From: Coriobacteriia bacterium
GTDB taxonomy: Bacteria > Actinomycetota > Coriobacteriia > Anaerosomatales > PALSA-660
Assembly: GCA_025361445.1 (NCBI GenBank)
Contig: JANYLP010000008.1
Location: 1-40,710, forward strand
DNA length: 40,710 nt
Direction of reading: 5' to 3'
Part shown: positions 1 through 8,913 of the stretch, piece after piece
Position numbering within the stretch: position 1 is the stretch's first letter
How the letters are laid out: each line of letters starts with the position of its first letter
Notes under the pieces: model-generated
Told to the model about the DNA's origin: nothing
What the model saw: the letters and a program-made list of their open reading frames with translations, nothing else
Database searches by the model: none
Translations under genes and position numbers: made by a program

Positions 1-1
1 C

Positions 2-1783
2 CCGATCACCGCGAACTTCCGCGAGGGCCTCTCGGTCCTCCAGTACTTCATCTCGACCCACGGCGCCCGCAAGGGTCTGGCCGACACTGCCCTGAAGACG
101 GCCGACTCCGGGTACCTGACGCGTCGCCTCGTCGACGTGGCGCAGGACGTCATCGTCCGCGAGGCGGACTGTGGCACCGAGCAGGGCGTCACGCTCGCGC
201 TGGCCGACCCCAAGGGTGGCGATCGCGTCAACCACAACCTTGTGGGACGCTGCCTGCTTGCGCCCGCGGTCGCTCCGGCCACCGGCGAGGTCTTCAAGGA
301 AGCTGGCGACTACGTCGCCAACGACGCCGAGATCGAGAAGTGGCGTGAGGCCGGCATCGTGTCGGTCGAAGTCCGCGCCGTCATGACCTGCCAGGCGCGT
401 CACGGTGTGTGCCAGAAGTGCTACGGGTGGGACCTTGCGTCCAGCCGCGCCGTCGACATCGGCACCGCGGTCGGCATCATCGCTGCCCAGTCGATCGGCG
501 AGCCGGGCACCCAGCTCACCATGCGTACCTTCCACACCGGTGGTGTCGCAGGTGAGGACATCACGCACGGCCTCCCGCGTGTCACCGAGCTCTTCGAGGC
601 CCGTCGCCCGAAGGGCCAGGCGATCCTTGCCGAGATCAGTGGCGTGTTGCTGATCGAGGATGCCGACAAGACCCGCAAGCTCATCGTTCACGGTGAGGAC
701 GGCCACGAGAAGAGCTACCTCGTCTCGCGGCGCGCGCGCATGCGTCCCGGCGTCGCTGACGGCGTGACCGTGGCGCTCGGCCAGCAGCTGACCGAGGGTT
801 CCGTGAACCCGCATGACCTGCTCGAGCTTCGCGGCGAGACCGACGTGTTGTCCTACATCGTCGCCGAGGTCCAGGACGTCTATGCGTCCCAGGGTGTCGA
901 CATCAACGACAAGCACATCGAGGTCATCGCCCGTCAGATGATGCGCAAGCGCACGGTCATGGACGCGGGGGAGACCGACTTCCTCCCGGGCCAGCTCGTC
1001 GACCGTTTCGTGTTCGCCGAGGAGAACGACCGGGTCACGGCTGCCGGCGGAGAGCTCGCCAAGGCCGAGTCGGTCCTGCTGGGCATCACGAAGGCATCGC
1101 TGGCCACAGATTCATATCTCTCGGCCGCCTCCTTCCAGGAGACGACCCGCGTGCTCACGGATGCCGCGATCGCGGGCAAGGAGGACAACCTCCTCGGCCT
1201 GAAGGAGAACGTCATCATCGGCAAGCTGATCCCGGCTGCCACCGGCATGCGCCGCTACCGTGGCGTGCACCTGACCTACAAGGGCCAGTCCGCCGAGTGG
1301 AGCGCCGACGAGAGTCGCGGTCCGCTGCCGGACTTCGCTCCCGAGGAGCTGAAGGAGCTCGAGGCGATGCTCCCATCGCCGCAGGACCTGATCGAGCAGG
1401 GTGGGTTCACCCCCGAGCAGGCCACCGCGTTCTTCGAGGGCCTCGACACGAGCAACCTCGAGTTCTTCGACGTCGGCGCAGTGGTGCCGGCCCTCGAGGA
1501 GGAAGAGGATGTGGCTGCCGACCTCGTGCTTCCCGAGGAGCGTCCGCTCGAGGAGCCTGTCGTCGCGGAGCAGGAAGAGGAAGCCTGTCTGGCTACCACC
1601 GGCACCGGCGCGCGCTGCCGCAACAAGGCGCTTCCGGGCAGCCGCTACTGCCGCACCCACGAGAGTCTCTCGGCCACGGACGGCCTGTGCAAGGCGGTCA
1701 TGAAGAACGGCAAGCCGTGTCCCAAGCGGGCGCGCGAGGATTCGGACTACTGCGGGCAGCACGCGAAGCTCGCTGACGAGTAG
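2..1783 (+). CDS. rpoC: RNA polymerase beta' subunit, C-terminal part (5' cut by window edge)
   Basis: This is the open 3' part of rpoC (593 residues visible), the catalytic large subunit of RNA polymerase. Reading begins in frame at base 2 with the residues [16 protein letters not shown], which are typical of beta'. The trigger-loop segment [20 protein letters not shown] is intact. The four cysteines of the second zinc site are visible (one in [10 protein letters not shown], three in the [12 protein letters not shown] segment). After the normal C-terminal region the protein has an acidic linker (about 1490-1580) and two Cys3His repeats, C-x9-C-x10-C-x2-H, coded by 1585-1660 and 1688-1762. 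This tail is not part of the usual beta' core. The identification is certain; the function of the tail is unknown. A hairpin terminator follows. Confidence 0.98.
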   Translation, partial: PITANFREGLSVLQYFISTHGARKGLADTALKTADSGYLTRRLVDVAQDVIVREADCGTEQGVTLALADPKGGDRVNHNLVGRCLLAPAVAPATGEVFKEAGDYVANDAEIEKWREAGIVSVEVRAVMTCQARHGVCQKCYGWDLASSRAVDIGTAVGIIAAQSIGEPGTQLTMRTFHTGGVAGEDITHGLPRVTELFEARRPKGQAILAEISGVLLIEDADKTRKLIVHGEDGHEKSYLVSRRARMRPGVADGVTVALGQQLTEGSVNPHDLLELRGETDVLSYIVAEVQDVYASQGVDINDKHIEVIARQMMRKRTVMDAGETDFLPGQLVDRFVFAEENDRVTAAGGELAKAESVLLGITKASLATDSYLSAASFQETTRVLTDAAIAGKEDNLLGLKENVIIGKLIPAATGMRRYRGVHLTYKGQSAEWSADESRGPLPDFAPEELKELEAMLPSPQDLIEQGGFTPEQATAFFEGLDTSNLEFFDVGAVVPALEEEEDVAADLVLPEERPLEEPVVAEQEEEACLATTGTGARCRNKALPGSRYCRTHESLSATDGLCKAVMKNGKPCPKRAREDSDYCGQHAKLADE

Positions 1784-1800
1784 AACGATCGAACCCGGGT

Positions 1801-1833
1801 AGGGGGCGGCCGCGCACAAGCGGACCGCCCCCT
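1801..1833 (+). terminator. rpoC terminator hairpin
   Basis: A 9-bp outer stem (1801-1809 with 1825-1833) encloses a further 4-bp stem (1810-1813 with 1820-1823) with a 6-nt loop and one bulged A. It lies 18 nt after the rpoC stop and ahead of the rpsL promoter. Only TTT is in or next to the 3' arm, so the U-tract is short, as at the other hairpins in this window. Confidence 0.7.
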
Positions 1834-1869
1834 TTCGCGGGGCACGGCATGACGGGCATGGGGCGCGGG

Positions 1870-1929
1870 GCAAGCCTCGATAGACACGCCCGGACGCGTT
1901 GACTTATTGACACGCCCCCTGAGGCTTGC
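1870..1929. repeat. 9-bp inverted repeat spanning the rpsL promoter
   Basis: GCAAGCCTC at 1870-1878 is the exact reverse complement of GAGGCTTGC at 1921-1929. The right arm abuts the -10 hexamer and the left arm lies upstream of the -35. It could be a two-site operator or chance. No regulator is identified. Confidence 0.5.
1883..1917 (+). repeat. direct repeat GACACGCCC at the rpsL promoter
   Basis: GACACGCCC occurs at 1883-1891 and 1909-1917, 26 bp apart. The first copy continues to GACACGCCCGG, which recurs at 24554-24564 upstream of rplM at almost the same distance from a TTGAC -35 element. Confidence 0.5.
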
Positions 1930-1935
1930 TATCGT
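1907..1935 (+). promoter_or_regulatory. rpsL promoter (sigma-A type)
   Basis: TTGACA at 1907-1912 and TATCGT at 1930-1935 are separated by 17 bp, and TGC just before the -10 makes it an extended -10. The start site would fall near 1942, giving a leader of roughly 95 nt. A second TTGACT lies at 1899-1904. The promoter sits inside a 9-bp inverted repeat and overlaps a direct repeat (separate entries). Confidence 0.75.
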
Positions 1936-1992
1936 GCCACCTTGCGGCTCAAAGCGGGCGTGCCCGCGTGTGCTCGCGTCTCAGGAAGATGT

Positions 1993-2009
1993 ACCGCCAA
2001 CCCGGCGGT
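1993..2009 (+). other. hairpin in rpsL leader
   Basis: ACCGCC (1993-1998) pairs with GGCGGT (2004-2009) around a 5-nt loop, about 15 nt upstream of the rpsL Shine-Dalgarno sequence. A smaller GCGGG/CCCGC hairpin with a 4-nt loop lies just before it (about 1954-1967). They may shape translation of S12 or transcription through the leader. Confidence 0.4.
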
Positions 2010-2037
2010 TAATGCAAAGCGGCAAAGGAGAAAAGCG

Positions 2038-2409
2038 TTGCCGACGATCAACCAGCTGGTCCGCAAGGGCCGCAAGCAGGCGGTGAGCAAGAGCAAGACG
2101 CCGGCGCTCAAGGGCAACCCCCAGAAGCGTGGCGTGTGCACTCGCGTGTACACCACCACCCCGAAGAAGCCGAACTCGGCGCTGCGTAAGGTGGCCCGTG
2201 TCCGTCTGACGAACCAGATGGAGGTCACCGCCTACATCCCGGGCATCGGCCACAACCTGCAGGAGCACTCGATCGTGCTCGTGCGCGGCGGCCGTGTGAA
2301 GGACCTTCCTGGTGTCCGCTACAAGATCATCCGTGCGGCGCTCGACTGTGCAGCGGTAGCGAATCGCAAGCAGGCCCGCAGCCGTTACGGAGCCAAGAAG
2401 CCGAAGTAG
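2038..2409 (+). CDS. rpsL: 30S ribosomal protein S12
   Basis: S12 (123 residues) sits at the decoding centre of the 30S subunit and is the classic streptomycin-resistance locus. The start is TTG at 2038, preceded by AAAGGAG; the protein begins [14 protein letters not shown], as in the family. The open frame extends upstream but not with S12 sequence. The loop [11 protein letters not shown] and the segment [11 protein letters not shown] keep the lysines that are changed in common streptomycin-resistant mutants, so this looks like a sensitive allele. It is first in the rpsL-rpsG-fusA unit and has its own promoter. Confidence 0.98.
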   Translation: MPTINQLVRKGRKQAVSKSKTPALKGNPQKRGVCTRVYTTTPKKPNSALRKVARVRLTNQMEVTAYIPGIGHNLQEHSIVLVRGGRVKDLPGVRYKIIRAALDCAAVANRKQARSRYGAKKPK

Positions 2410-2418
2410 CGTCGGATC

Positions 2419-2446
2419 GAGCGGACTGCGCTTTGCGCCGCCGCTC
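2419..2446 (+). other. hairpin in the rpsL-rpsG spacer
   Basis: GAGCGG (2419-2424) pairs with CCGCTC (2441-2446), with an inner GCGC/GCGC stem around TTT. In E. coli the rpsL-rpsG spacer is where S7 binds to control the str operon, so a similar role is possible, but no S7 recognition element was confirmed. Confidence 0.4.
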
Positions 2447-2484
2447 ATCCGCCGAATGCCCGAGTCAGGTAGAGGAGATTAGGT

Positions 2485-2955
2485 ATGCCGAGGCGCGCAC
2501 CTGCTGCCCGTCGTGAGGTCCAGCCGGACGCTGTTTACAACAACCGGCTCGTGACGCAGCTCATGAACAAGATCCTGCTGCACGGGAAGAAGGCCGTCGC
2601 CGAGCGCACTGTCTACAGTGCGTTCGAGATGGTCGAGACGAAGACCGCAACCGATCCGCTGTCCGTCTTCAAGAAGGCGATGGACAACGTCCGTCCCGCG
2701 CTCGAGGTCAAGCCGAAGCGCGTCGGCGGCGCCACCTATCAGGTGCCGATCGAGGTCAGCTCCCGCCGCGCCACCACGCTCGCGATCCGCTGGATCGTCG
2801 GCTACTCGCGCAAGCGTCGCGAGAAGACGATGGCCGAGCGTCTGGCCAACGAGATCATGGACGCCGCGAACGGCGTCGGTGCCTCGGTCAAGAAGCGTGA
2901 AGACCTGTTCAAGATGGCCGAGTCGAACCGCGCGTTCTCGCACTACCGCTGGTAA
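2485..2955 (+). CDS. rpsG: 30S ribosomal protein S7
   Basis: S7 (156 residues) nucleates assembly of the 30S head by binding the 3' domain of 16S rRNA. The sequence [15 protein letters not shown] followed by [13 protein letters not shown]-like and [10 protein letters not shown]-like family segments (here [14 protein letters not shown] and [10 protein letters not shown]) identifies it. It is normal in length. The ATG is preceded by GAGGAG in a 75-nt spacer after rpsL that contains a hairpin. fusA follows 41 nt later. Confidence 0.98.
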   Translation: MPRRAPAARREVQPDAVYNNRLVTQLMNKILLHGKKAVAERTVYSAFEMVETKTATDPLSVFKKAMDNVRPALEVKPKRVGGATYQVPIEVSSRRATTLAIRWIVGYSRKRREKTMAERLANEIMDAANGVGASVKKREDLFKMAESNRAFSHYRW

Positions 2956-2996
2956 TCGACCCTAGCCACCTTACCTAAAGGACTGACGAACCTCTC

Positions 2997-5087
2997 ATGG
3001 CACAGCGCTACCCCCTCGATAAGACGCGCAACATCGGCATCATGGCCCACATCGATGCCGGTAAGACCACGACGACCGAGCGTGTCCTGTTCTATACAGG
3101 CAAGACGCACAAGATCGGCGAGGTCCACGAAGGCGCGGCAACGATGGACTGGATGGTCCAGGAACAGGAACGCGGCATCACGATCACGTCGGCCGCGACG
3201 ACCTGCTTCTGGAAGGACCACCGTATCCAGATCATCGACACGCCCGGCCACGTCGACTTCACGGTCGAGGTCGAGCGGTCCCTGCGCGTCCTCGACGGCG
3301 CCTGCGCGGTATTCTGCGCGGTCGGCGGAGTCGAGCCGCAGTCTGAGACGGTCTGGCGTCAGGCGGACACCTACGGCGTCCCTCGGATGGCCTACATCAA
3401 CAAGATGGACCGCACCGGTGCGGACTTCATGAACGTCGTGGGGATGATGAAGGACCGCCTCGCCACCAAGCCGGCGCTGTTGCAGCTGCCGATCGGCGCC
3501 GAGGACAAGTTCATCGGCATCATCGACCTCATCGAGATGAACGCCATCTTCTTCAACGAGGATGACAAGGGGATCAACCCCACCACCGGCGCGATCCCGG
3601 CCGAGATGCTGGAAGATGCCGAGCTCTACCGTGATGAGCTTCTTCACATGGCCGCCGACTACGACGACGCGGTCATGGAGAAGGTCCTCGACGAACAGGC
3701 CGTCACCGTCGCCGACCTGAAGGCCGCGATCCGCAAGGGCTGCATCGCGTGCGGGATAACGCCTGTCGTCTGCGGCGCATCTTTCAAGAACAAGGGGGTC
3801 CAGGCGCTGCTCGACGCGGTCCTCGATTACCTGCCGTCGCCCCTCGACGTCGCCGCCATCAAGGGCACCGACCTCAAGACCAACCAGGAAGTCGAGCGGC
3901 CGGCGGACGAGAACGCGCCGTTCGCAGCGCTGGCCTTCAAGATCATGACCGACCCGTACGTCGGCAAGCTCACCTACTTCCGTGTCTACTCCGGGAAGCT
4001 GGACGCCGGCTCGTACGTGCTCAACTCCACCAAGGACAACCGCGAGCGCATCGGCCGGATCCTGCAGATGCACGCGAACCACCGCGAGGACGTCGATCAG
4101 GTCCGCGCGGGCGACATCGTCGCCGTCGTCGGCCTCAAGGCCACCTCGACCGGTGACACGCTGTGTGCCGAGGACGCCCCGGTGCTCCTCGAGTCAATGG
4201 TGTTCCCGGAGCCGGTCATCGACATCGCCATCGAGCCCAAGACCAAGGCCGAGCAGGACAAGCTCGGAGCCGGCCTCGTCAAGCTCGCCGAAGAGGATCC
4301 GACCTTCCGGGTGCGCACCGACCAGGAGACCGGTCAGACGATCATCGCCGGCATGGGCGAGCTCCACCTCGAGATCATCGTCGACCGCCTCATGCGCGAG
4401 TTCAAGGTGGAGGCGAACGTCGGCAAGCCCCAGGTCGCTTACCGCGAGACCGCCGGCAAGGCCGTCAACAAGGTTGAGGGCAAGTTCGTGCGTCAGACGG
4501 GCGGCCACGGCCAGTACGGCCACGTCGTCTTCGACCTCGAGCCTCTCGAGCCCGGAACGGGCTCCGAGTTCGTCAACAAGACCGTCGGTGGTTCCGTTCC
4601 GAAGGAATACGTCTCCGCTGTCGAGAAGGGCGTCGCCGACTCGCTGCTTACCGGCGTGCTCGCCGGCTATCCGATCGTGGATGTGCGCACGACGCTCATC
4701 GACGGCTCGTACCACGAGGTCGACTCCAACGAGATGGCATTCCGCGTTGCAGCCGCCATGGGCTTCAAAGAGGCCATGCGCAAGGCTTCGCCGAAGCTCC
4801 TCGAGCCCATGATGTCGGTCGAGGTCGTCACCCCGGAAGCGTTCGCCGGCGACGTGATGGGCAACCTGTCCAGCCGCCGCGGCCACATCGAAGGCATGGA
4901 GCCGCGCGGCAACGCGCAGGTCATCCGCGCCAAGGTGCCGCTCTCCGAGATGTTCGGTTACTCCACGGACCTTCGCAGCCGCACCCAGGGCCGCGCCGTG
5001 TACACCATGCAGTTCAGGGCCTACGAGCAGGTTCCGAAGTCCGTCGCGGAAGAGATCGTGGCCAAGATCGGCGTCAGCAAGGCGTAA
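2997..5087 (+). CDS. fusA: elongation factor G
   Basis: EF-G (696 residues) is the GTPase that moves tRNAs and mRNA through the ribosome. The P-loop [19 protein letters not shown] is near residue 17, the G3 motif DTPGHVDF near 81 and NKMD near 135. The later domains II to V are full length and include [15 protein letters not shown] and [14 protein letters not shown]. It starts at ATG 2997 after AAAGGA. In most bacteria tuf follows at this place; here only 58 nt separate fusA from rpsJ, so EF-Tu must be coded elsewhere. Confidence 0.98.
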   Translation: MAQRYPLDKTRNIGIMAHIDAGKTTTTERVLFYTGKTHKIGEVHEGAATMDWMVQEQERGITITSAATTCFWKDHRIQIIDTPGHVDFTVEVERSLRVLDGACAVFCAVGGVEPQSETVWRQADTYGVPRMAYINKMDRTGADFMNVVGMMKDRLATKPALLQLPIGAEDKFIGIIDLIEMNAIFFNEDDKGINPTTGAIPAEMLEDAELYRDELLHMAADYDDAVMEKVLDEQAVTVADLKAAIRKGCIACGITPVVCGASFKNKGVQALLDAVLDYLPSPLDVAAIKGTDLKTNQEVERPADENAPFAALAFKIMTDPYVGKLTYFRVYSGKLDAGSYVLNSTKDNRERIGRILQMHANHREDVDQVRAGDIVAVVGLKATSTGDTLCAEDAPVLLESMVFPEPVIDIAIEPKTKAEQDKLGAGLVKLAEEDPTFRVRTDQETGQTIIAGMGELHLEIIVDRLMREFKVEANVGKPQVAYRETAGKAVNKVEGKFVRQTGGHGQYGHVVFDLEPLEPGTGSEFVNKTVGGSVPKEYVSAVEKGVADSLLTGVLAGYPIVDVRTTLIDGSYHEVDSNEMAFRVAAAMGFKEAMRKASPKLLEPMMSVEVVTPEAFAGDVMGNLSSRRGHIEGMEPRGNAQVIRAKVPLSEMFGYSTDLRSRTQGRAVYTMQFRAYEQVPKSVAEEIVAKIGVSKA

Positions 5088-5145
5088 TCAGCGTCACAGA
5101 GCGTGCGCAGCAGTGAAGTCCCCGCACTATGGAGGGTGAACCAAG

Positions 5146-5457
5146 TTGGCGAATCAGCAGAAGATCCGCATCCGCCTCAAGGCGTATGACCACGAGATCG
5201 TGGACCAGTCCACGAAGAAGATCGTGGAGACGGCGCAGCGCACCGGCGCACGCGTGTCCGGGCCCATCCCGCTGCCGACGCAGCGCAGCCTGTACTGCGT
5301 TATCCGCTCGCCGCACGTTAACAAGGACAGCCGTGAGCACTTCGAGATGAAGACTCACAAGAGGTTGATCGACATCCTCGATCCGAACGCGAAGACGGTC
5401 GACTCGCTCATGCGTCTCGAGCTGCCGGCCGGCGTCGACATCGAGATCAAGCTCTAA
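5146..5457 (+). CDS. rpsJ: 30S ribosomal protein S10 / NusE
   Basis: S10 (103 residues) is part of the 30S head and, as NusE, of transcription antitermination complexes. The start is TTG at 5146, with GGAGGGTG eight nt upstream; the protein begins [20 protein letters not shown], as expected. [13 protein letters not shown] is the conserved central segment. It heads the S10 gene set directly after fusA, so the str and S10 units are probably co-transcribed: no clear promoter was seen in the 58-nt gap. Confidence 0.98.
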   Translation: MANQQKIRIRLKAYDHEIVDQSTKKIVETAQRTGARVSGPIPLPTQRSLYCVIRSPHVNKDSREHFEMKTHKRLIDILDPNAKTVDSLMRLELPAGVDIEIKL

Positions 5458-5480
5458 ACATACAGGAAGTGTCCCGCCGC

Positions 5481-5542
5481 CTCCCGGTGGTGGGTGCGAT
5501 ATAGAGGAGCGGTCCTCTGGGTGTCCGCGAAACGAGGCGGAC
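5481..5542 (+). other. structured rpsJ-rplC spacer: two perfect hairpins
   Basis: The 140-nt spacer carries AGAGGA/TCCTCT (5503-5508 with 5513-5518, loop GCGG) and GTCCGC/GCGGAC (5523-5528 with 5537-5542). CTCCCGGTGG at 5481-5490 just before them matches the 3' half of the motif found before rplO and rpmJ. A leader or processing element is possible. Confidence 0.45.
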
Positions 5543-5597
5543 GATCGGCACGAAGCGAAGTCCCACGACCGCGCGAAGATGGAAGAGAGTGTGAACG

Positions 5598-6218
5598 ATG
5601 CCAAAGACGATCCTCGGCCGGAAGCTCGGCATGAGCCAGGTCTGGAGCGATGACGACCGTCTCATCCCGGTCACGGTCATCGAGGCCGGGCCCTGCTTCG
5701 TCGCGCAGATCAAGACGATGAAGAAGGACGGCTACGAGGCCATCCAGCTCGCCTTCGGCGACATCAAGGCCGGCCGTGCCACGAAGCCGGAAGCCGGACA
5801 CTGCGCGAAGGCCGGTCTCGACCCGAAGAAGCACCTCCACGAGGCGCGCCTCTCCGCTGGCGAGACCTACAAGAAGGGCCAGAAGATCACGGTCGACCTG
5901 TTCGAGGTCGGATCCAAGGTCGATGTCGCCGGAACCAGCAAGGGCAAGGGCTTCGCCGGTGTCATGAAGCGCCACAACTTCAAGGGCGGCCCGGGCGGCC
6001 ACGGTTCGCACTTCCACCGCGCGCCCGGCTCGATCGGTATGTGCGCGAGCCCGTCCCGCGTCCTGCGCGGCACGAGAATGCCGGGCCACATGGGCGCGGA
6101 GACCGTGACCGTACAGAAGCTCGAGATCGTCAAGATCGACGTTGAACAGAACCTGCTCGTCGTCAAGGGCGCTGTCCCCGGCGGCAAGAACGGCCTGCTC
6201 GTCATCAACGCGAGCTAG
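5598..6218 (+). CDS. rplC: 50S ribosomal protein L3
   Basis: L3 (206 residues) is an early assembly protein whose long loop reaches the peptidyl-transferase centre. The N-terminus MPKTILGRKLGMSQVW and the loop segment KGFAGVMKRHNFKGGPGGHG are diagnostic. ATG at 5598 is preceded by GAAGAGAG. Its length is normal. It lies after a 140-nt structured spacer, unusual inside an S10 operon. Confidence 0.98.
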   Translation: MPKTILGRKLGMSQVWSDDDRLIPVTVIEAGPCFVAQIKTMKKDGYEAIQLAFGDIKAGRATKPEAGHCAKAGLDPKKHLHEARLSAGETYKKGQKITVDLFEVGSKVDVAGTSKGKGFAGVMKRHNFKGGPGGHGSHFHRAPGSIGMCASPSRVLRGTRMPGHMGAETVTVQKLEIVKIDVEQNLLVVKGAVPGGKNGLLVINAS

Positions 6219-6252
6219 TGCCGGCATCGACTCGAGGAGACAGATACAGAAG

Positions 6253-6876
6253 ATGGCGACGATCGAAGTGAAAGACATGAAGGGCGCGAAGGTGGGAACA
6301 GCGAAGCTGTCCGACACCGTCTTCGGCGTCACTCCCAATACGCACGCGGTGCACATGGTCGTTCGCAGCCAGATGGCCGCGGCGCGCCAGGGCACGCACT
6401 CCACCAAGACCCGCGGACTCATCTCCGGCGGCGGCGCCAAGCCGTTCAAGCAGAAGGGGACCGGCCGCGCACGCGCCGGTACCACTCGCGCTCCGCAGTG
6501 GACCGGCGGCGGTGTGGTCTTCGGTCCGCACCCGCGCAAGTACGGCTTCCGCGTCCCGAACAAGGTCGTCAAGCTCGCGATGCGCAGCGTGCTGTCCGCG
6601 AAGGCCGCCGAAGGCGACCTGTTCGTGATCGACACTCTCGACTTCACCACGCCCTCCACCAAGACCGCGCAGGCCATGATCGCGGCACTCGGCTGCAAGG
6701 GCCGCGTCACGGTCATCGTCCCGAACGGTGACGAGGTCGCGATGAAGTCCTTCCGCAACATCGAGCGCGTCCGGGTCATCACCGCGGCTCAGAGCAACAC
6801 CTACGACCTGGTCGACAACGCAGCGCTCGTTCTCACGAAGTCGGCGCTCGAGTACCTCGAGGGGGTTCTGGCTTAA
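6253..6876 (+). CDS. rplD: 50S ribosomal protein L4
   Basis: L4 (207 residues) lines the exit tunnel; in E. coli it also represses its own operon. The ATG at 6253 is chosen because the protein then begins MATIEVKDMKGAKVG; the longer open frame upstream overlaps rplC. The tunnel loop KPFKQKGTGRARAGTTRAPQ is present. The stop overlaps the rplW start by one base (TAATG), indicating translational coupling. Confidence 0.97.
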   Translation: MATIEVKDMKGAKVGTAKLSDTVFGVTPNTHAVHMVVRSQMAAARQGTHSTKTRGLISGGGAKPFKQKGTGRARAGTTRAPQWTGGGVVFGPHPRKYGFRVPNKVVKLAMRSVLSAKAAEGDLFVIDTLDFTTPSTKTAQAMIAALGCKGRVTVIVPNGDEVAMKSFRNIERVRVITAAQSNTYDLVDNAALVLTKSALEYLEGVLA

Positions 6877-7163
6877 TGGATGCCCGCAGCGTCATCATCC
6901 GACCGATCATCTCCGAGAAGAGCTACGCTCAGATCGAGAACAATCGGTACACGTTCGAGGTCGACAAACACTGCAGCAAGCCGCAGATCGCAGACGCGGT
7001 CGCAGAGGTTTTCAAGGTCACGGTCACGCGCGTGAACACGATGAACGTGTCCGGCAAGACGCGCCGCCTGCGCACATCGCAGGGAGTCACCCGCGCGTGG
7101 AAGAAGGCCATCGTCACCCTTAAAGAGGGCGACAAGATCGAGTTCTTCGAGGGCGGCCGGTAA
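6876..7163 (+). CDS. rplW: 50S ribosomal protein L23
   Basis: L23 (95 residues) sits at the tunnel exit and is the docking point for trigger factor and SRP. The N-terminus MDARSVIIRPIISEKSYAQI is typical; the ATG shares one base with the rplD stop, with GAGGGGG upstream. A 168-nt spacer with secondary structure separates it from rplB. Confidence 0.97.
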   Translation: MDARSVIIRPIISEKSYAQIENNRYTFEVDKHCSKPQIADAVAEVFKVTVTRVNTMNVSGKTRRLRTSQGVTRAWKKAIVTLKEGDKIEFFEGGR

Positions 7164-7186
7164 GCAAGCCGCCGCAAGCAGACGGC

Positions 7187-7237
7187 CGACGGTGTTGGTG
7201 ACCATTCGCCCCTGAATGGAGCCGCCCGGCACCGTTG
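7187..7237 (+). other. structured rplW-rplB spacer
   Basis: ACGGTG (7189-7194) pairs with CACCGT (7230-7235), enclosing a perfect hairpin CCATTC/GAATGG (7202-7207 with 7214-7219, loop GCCCCT). The 168-nt gap is long for this conserved junction and no open frame fills it. It may be a ribosomal-protein binding leader or a processing site. Confidence 0.45.
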
Positions 7238-7331
7238 TTAGTCCGGCGTCGAGGTCCGCAAGCCGCGTGAGATAGCGGCGGGAGTGCCACCCAGGACCCG
7301 GCCATCGGACACGAGAAACGAAGGAGAAGTA

Positions 7332-8162
7332 ATGGCACTTAAGAAGTACAAACCGACATCACCGGGTCGACGCTTCCAGTCGGTCTCCGATTTCGCGGAG
7401 ATCACGAAGTCGACCCCGGAGAAGTCACTGGTCACCCCGCTGCACCGGACGGGCGGTCGTAACAACAACGGCCGCATCACCACCCGGCATCAGGGCGGCG
7501 GGCACAAGCGTGCCTACCGGATCATCGACTTCAAGCGCAACAAGGACGGCATCCCCGCCCGCGTCGCGTCGATCGAGTACGACCCCAACCGCTCCGCCCG
7601 TATCGCGCTGCTCTTCTACGCGGACGGCGAGAAGCGCTACATCATCGCCCCCCAGAAGCTCTCTGTGGATGACGTCGTCACGTCCGGCACCGGCTCCGAC
7701 ATCAAGCCCGGCAACTGCCTGGTCCTGTCCGAGATCCCGACCGGTACCGTCGTCCACGCCATCGAGCTTCAGCCCGGCCGCGGCGCCGCACTCGCGCGCA
7801 GCGCCGGCTGTTCCGCCCAGCTCCTCGCGAAGGAAGGCAAGTACGCGATCCTGCGTATGCCGTCCTCCGAGATGCGTATGGTTCCGCTCACCTGCCGCGC
7901 CACCATCGGTGTCGTCGGCAACGCCGAGCACGAGGGCATCTCGGTCGGCAAGGCGGGCCGCAACCGTTGGGCCGGCATCCGCCCGAGCGTGCGTGGTACC
8001 GCGATGAACCCCGTCGACCACCCGCACGGCGGTGGCGAGGGCAAGAACAAGTCCGCTGGTCGCGACCCGGTCACTCCGTGGGGCGTTCCCACCAAGGGTC
8101 ACCGCACGCGCAACAAGAAGAAGGCCAGCAGCAGTCTGATCATCCGCCGCCGCAAGAAGTAG
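7332..8162 (+). CDS. rplB: 50S ribosomal protein L2
   Basis: L2 (276 residues) is needed for subunit joining and peptidyl transfer. ATG 7332 is preceded by AAGGAGAA, and the protein begins [16 protein letters not shown]; the frame is open further upstream but without L2 sequence. The C-terminal functional segment [14 protein letters not shown], with the critical histidine, is intact. Length is normal. Confidence 0.98.
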   Translation: MALKKYKPTSPGRRFQSVSDFAEITKSTPEKSLVTPLHRTGGRNNNGRITTRHQGGGHKRAYRIIDFKRNKDGIPARVASIEYDPNRSARIALLFYADGEKRYIIAPQKLSVDDVVTSGTGSDIKPGNCLVLSEIPTGTVVHAIELQPGRGAALARSAGCSAQLLAKEGKYAILRMPSSEMRMVPLTCRATIGVVGNAEHEGISVGKAGRNRWAGIRPSVRGTAMNPVDHPHGGGEGKNKSAGRDPVTPWGVPTKGHRTRNKKKASSSLIIRRRKK

Positions 8163-8201
8163 CGGACGAAGAAGTCTCTTACGACAGGAGAGCACGAGCA
8201 C

Positions 8202-8477
8202 ATGAGCAGAAGCCTGAAGAAAGGGCCCTTCGTCCAGCCGAGGCTGCTGGCGAGGATCCGGAAGATGAACGAGGCAGGAGAGAAGAAGGTCATCAAGACC
8301 TGGTCTCGCGCCTCCACGATCTTCCCGGAGATGGTGGGACACACCATCGCCGTGCACGACGGCCGTAAGCACGTCCCGGTCTACGTGACCGAGTCGATGG
8401 TCGGGCACAAGTTGGGCGAGTTCTCGCCGACCCGCACGTTCAAGGGTCATGCGGACACCAAGAAGGCCCGGCGCTAG
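8202..8477 (+). CDS. rpsS: 30S ribosomal protein S19
   Basis: S19 (91 residues) binds with S13 in the 30S head. [16 protein letters not shown] and the later [15 protein letters not shown] are hallmark segments. It follows rplB by 39 nt with AGGAGAG before the ATG, and is followed by an 89-nt spacer with a small hairpin (CCGGC/GCCGG, 8498-8512). Confidence 0.98.
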   Translation: MSRSLKKGPFVQPRLLARIRKMNEAGEKKVIKTWSRASTIFPEMVGHTIAVHDGRKHVPVYVTESMVGHKLGEFSPTRTFKGHADTKKARR

Positions 8478-8566
8478 TCCGGGGAGATCTTCTTTGACCG
8501 GCTTCGCGCCGGCACTGCAGTGGACCTTGAGTCCGACCGCGTAAGAACCGAAAGGCTTTGTGGATC

Positions 8567-8908
8567 ATGGAAGCAAGAGCAGTAGCGAGGTACGTGCGGG
8601 TAAGTCCGCGCAAGGCGCGCCTCGTCGTCGATCTCGTCCGCGGCAAGTCCGTGGAAGAGGCGGCGACCATCCTGCGCTTCACCGAAAAGGGTGTCGCGGA
8701 GGTCGTAGGCAAGGTGCTCGCCAGCGCGGTCGCCAACGCCGAGCACAACCTGAAGATCAAGCCGGAGACGCTGTACGTGTCGGAGACCTTCGTGAACGAA
8801 GGGCCGACGCTCAAGCGTATCCAGCCGCGGGCGATGGGCCGCGCGTTCAGGATCCGCAAGCGTTCGGCGCATATCACCATCGTCGTCAAGCAGCGAGAGG
8901 GGGCATAG
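8567..8908 (+). CDS. rplV: 50S ribosomal protein L22
   Basis: L22 (113 residues) forms part of the tunnel constriction where macrolides act. ATG 8567 gives [20 protein letters not shown], with GAAAGG about 11 nt upstream; a TTG nine bases earlier is too close to that site to be preferred. The C-terminal [11 protein letters not shown] is usual. rpsC starts five nt after its stop. Confidence 0.97.
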   Translation: MEARAVARYVRVSPRKARLVVDLVRGKSVEEAATILRFTEKGVAEVVGKVLASAVANAEHNLKIKPETLYVSETFVNEGPTLKRIQPRAMGRAFRIRKRSAHITIVVKQREGA

Positions 8909-8913
8909 GCCCT

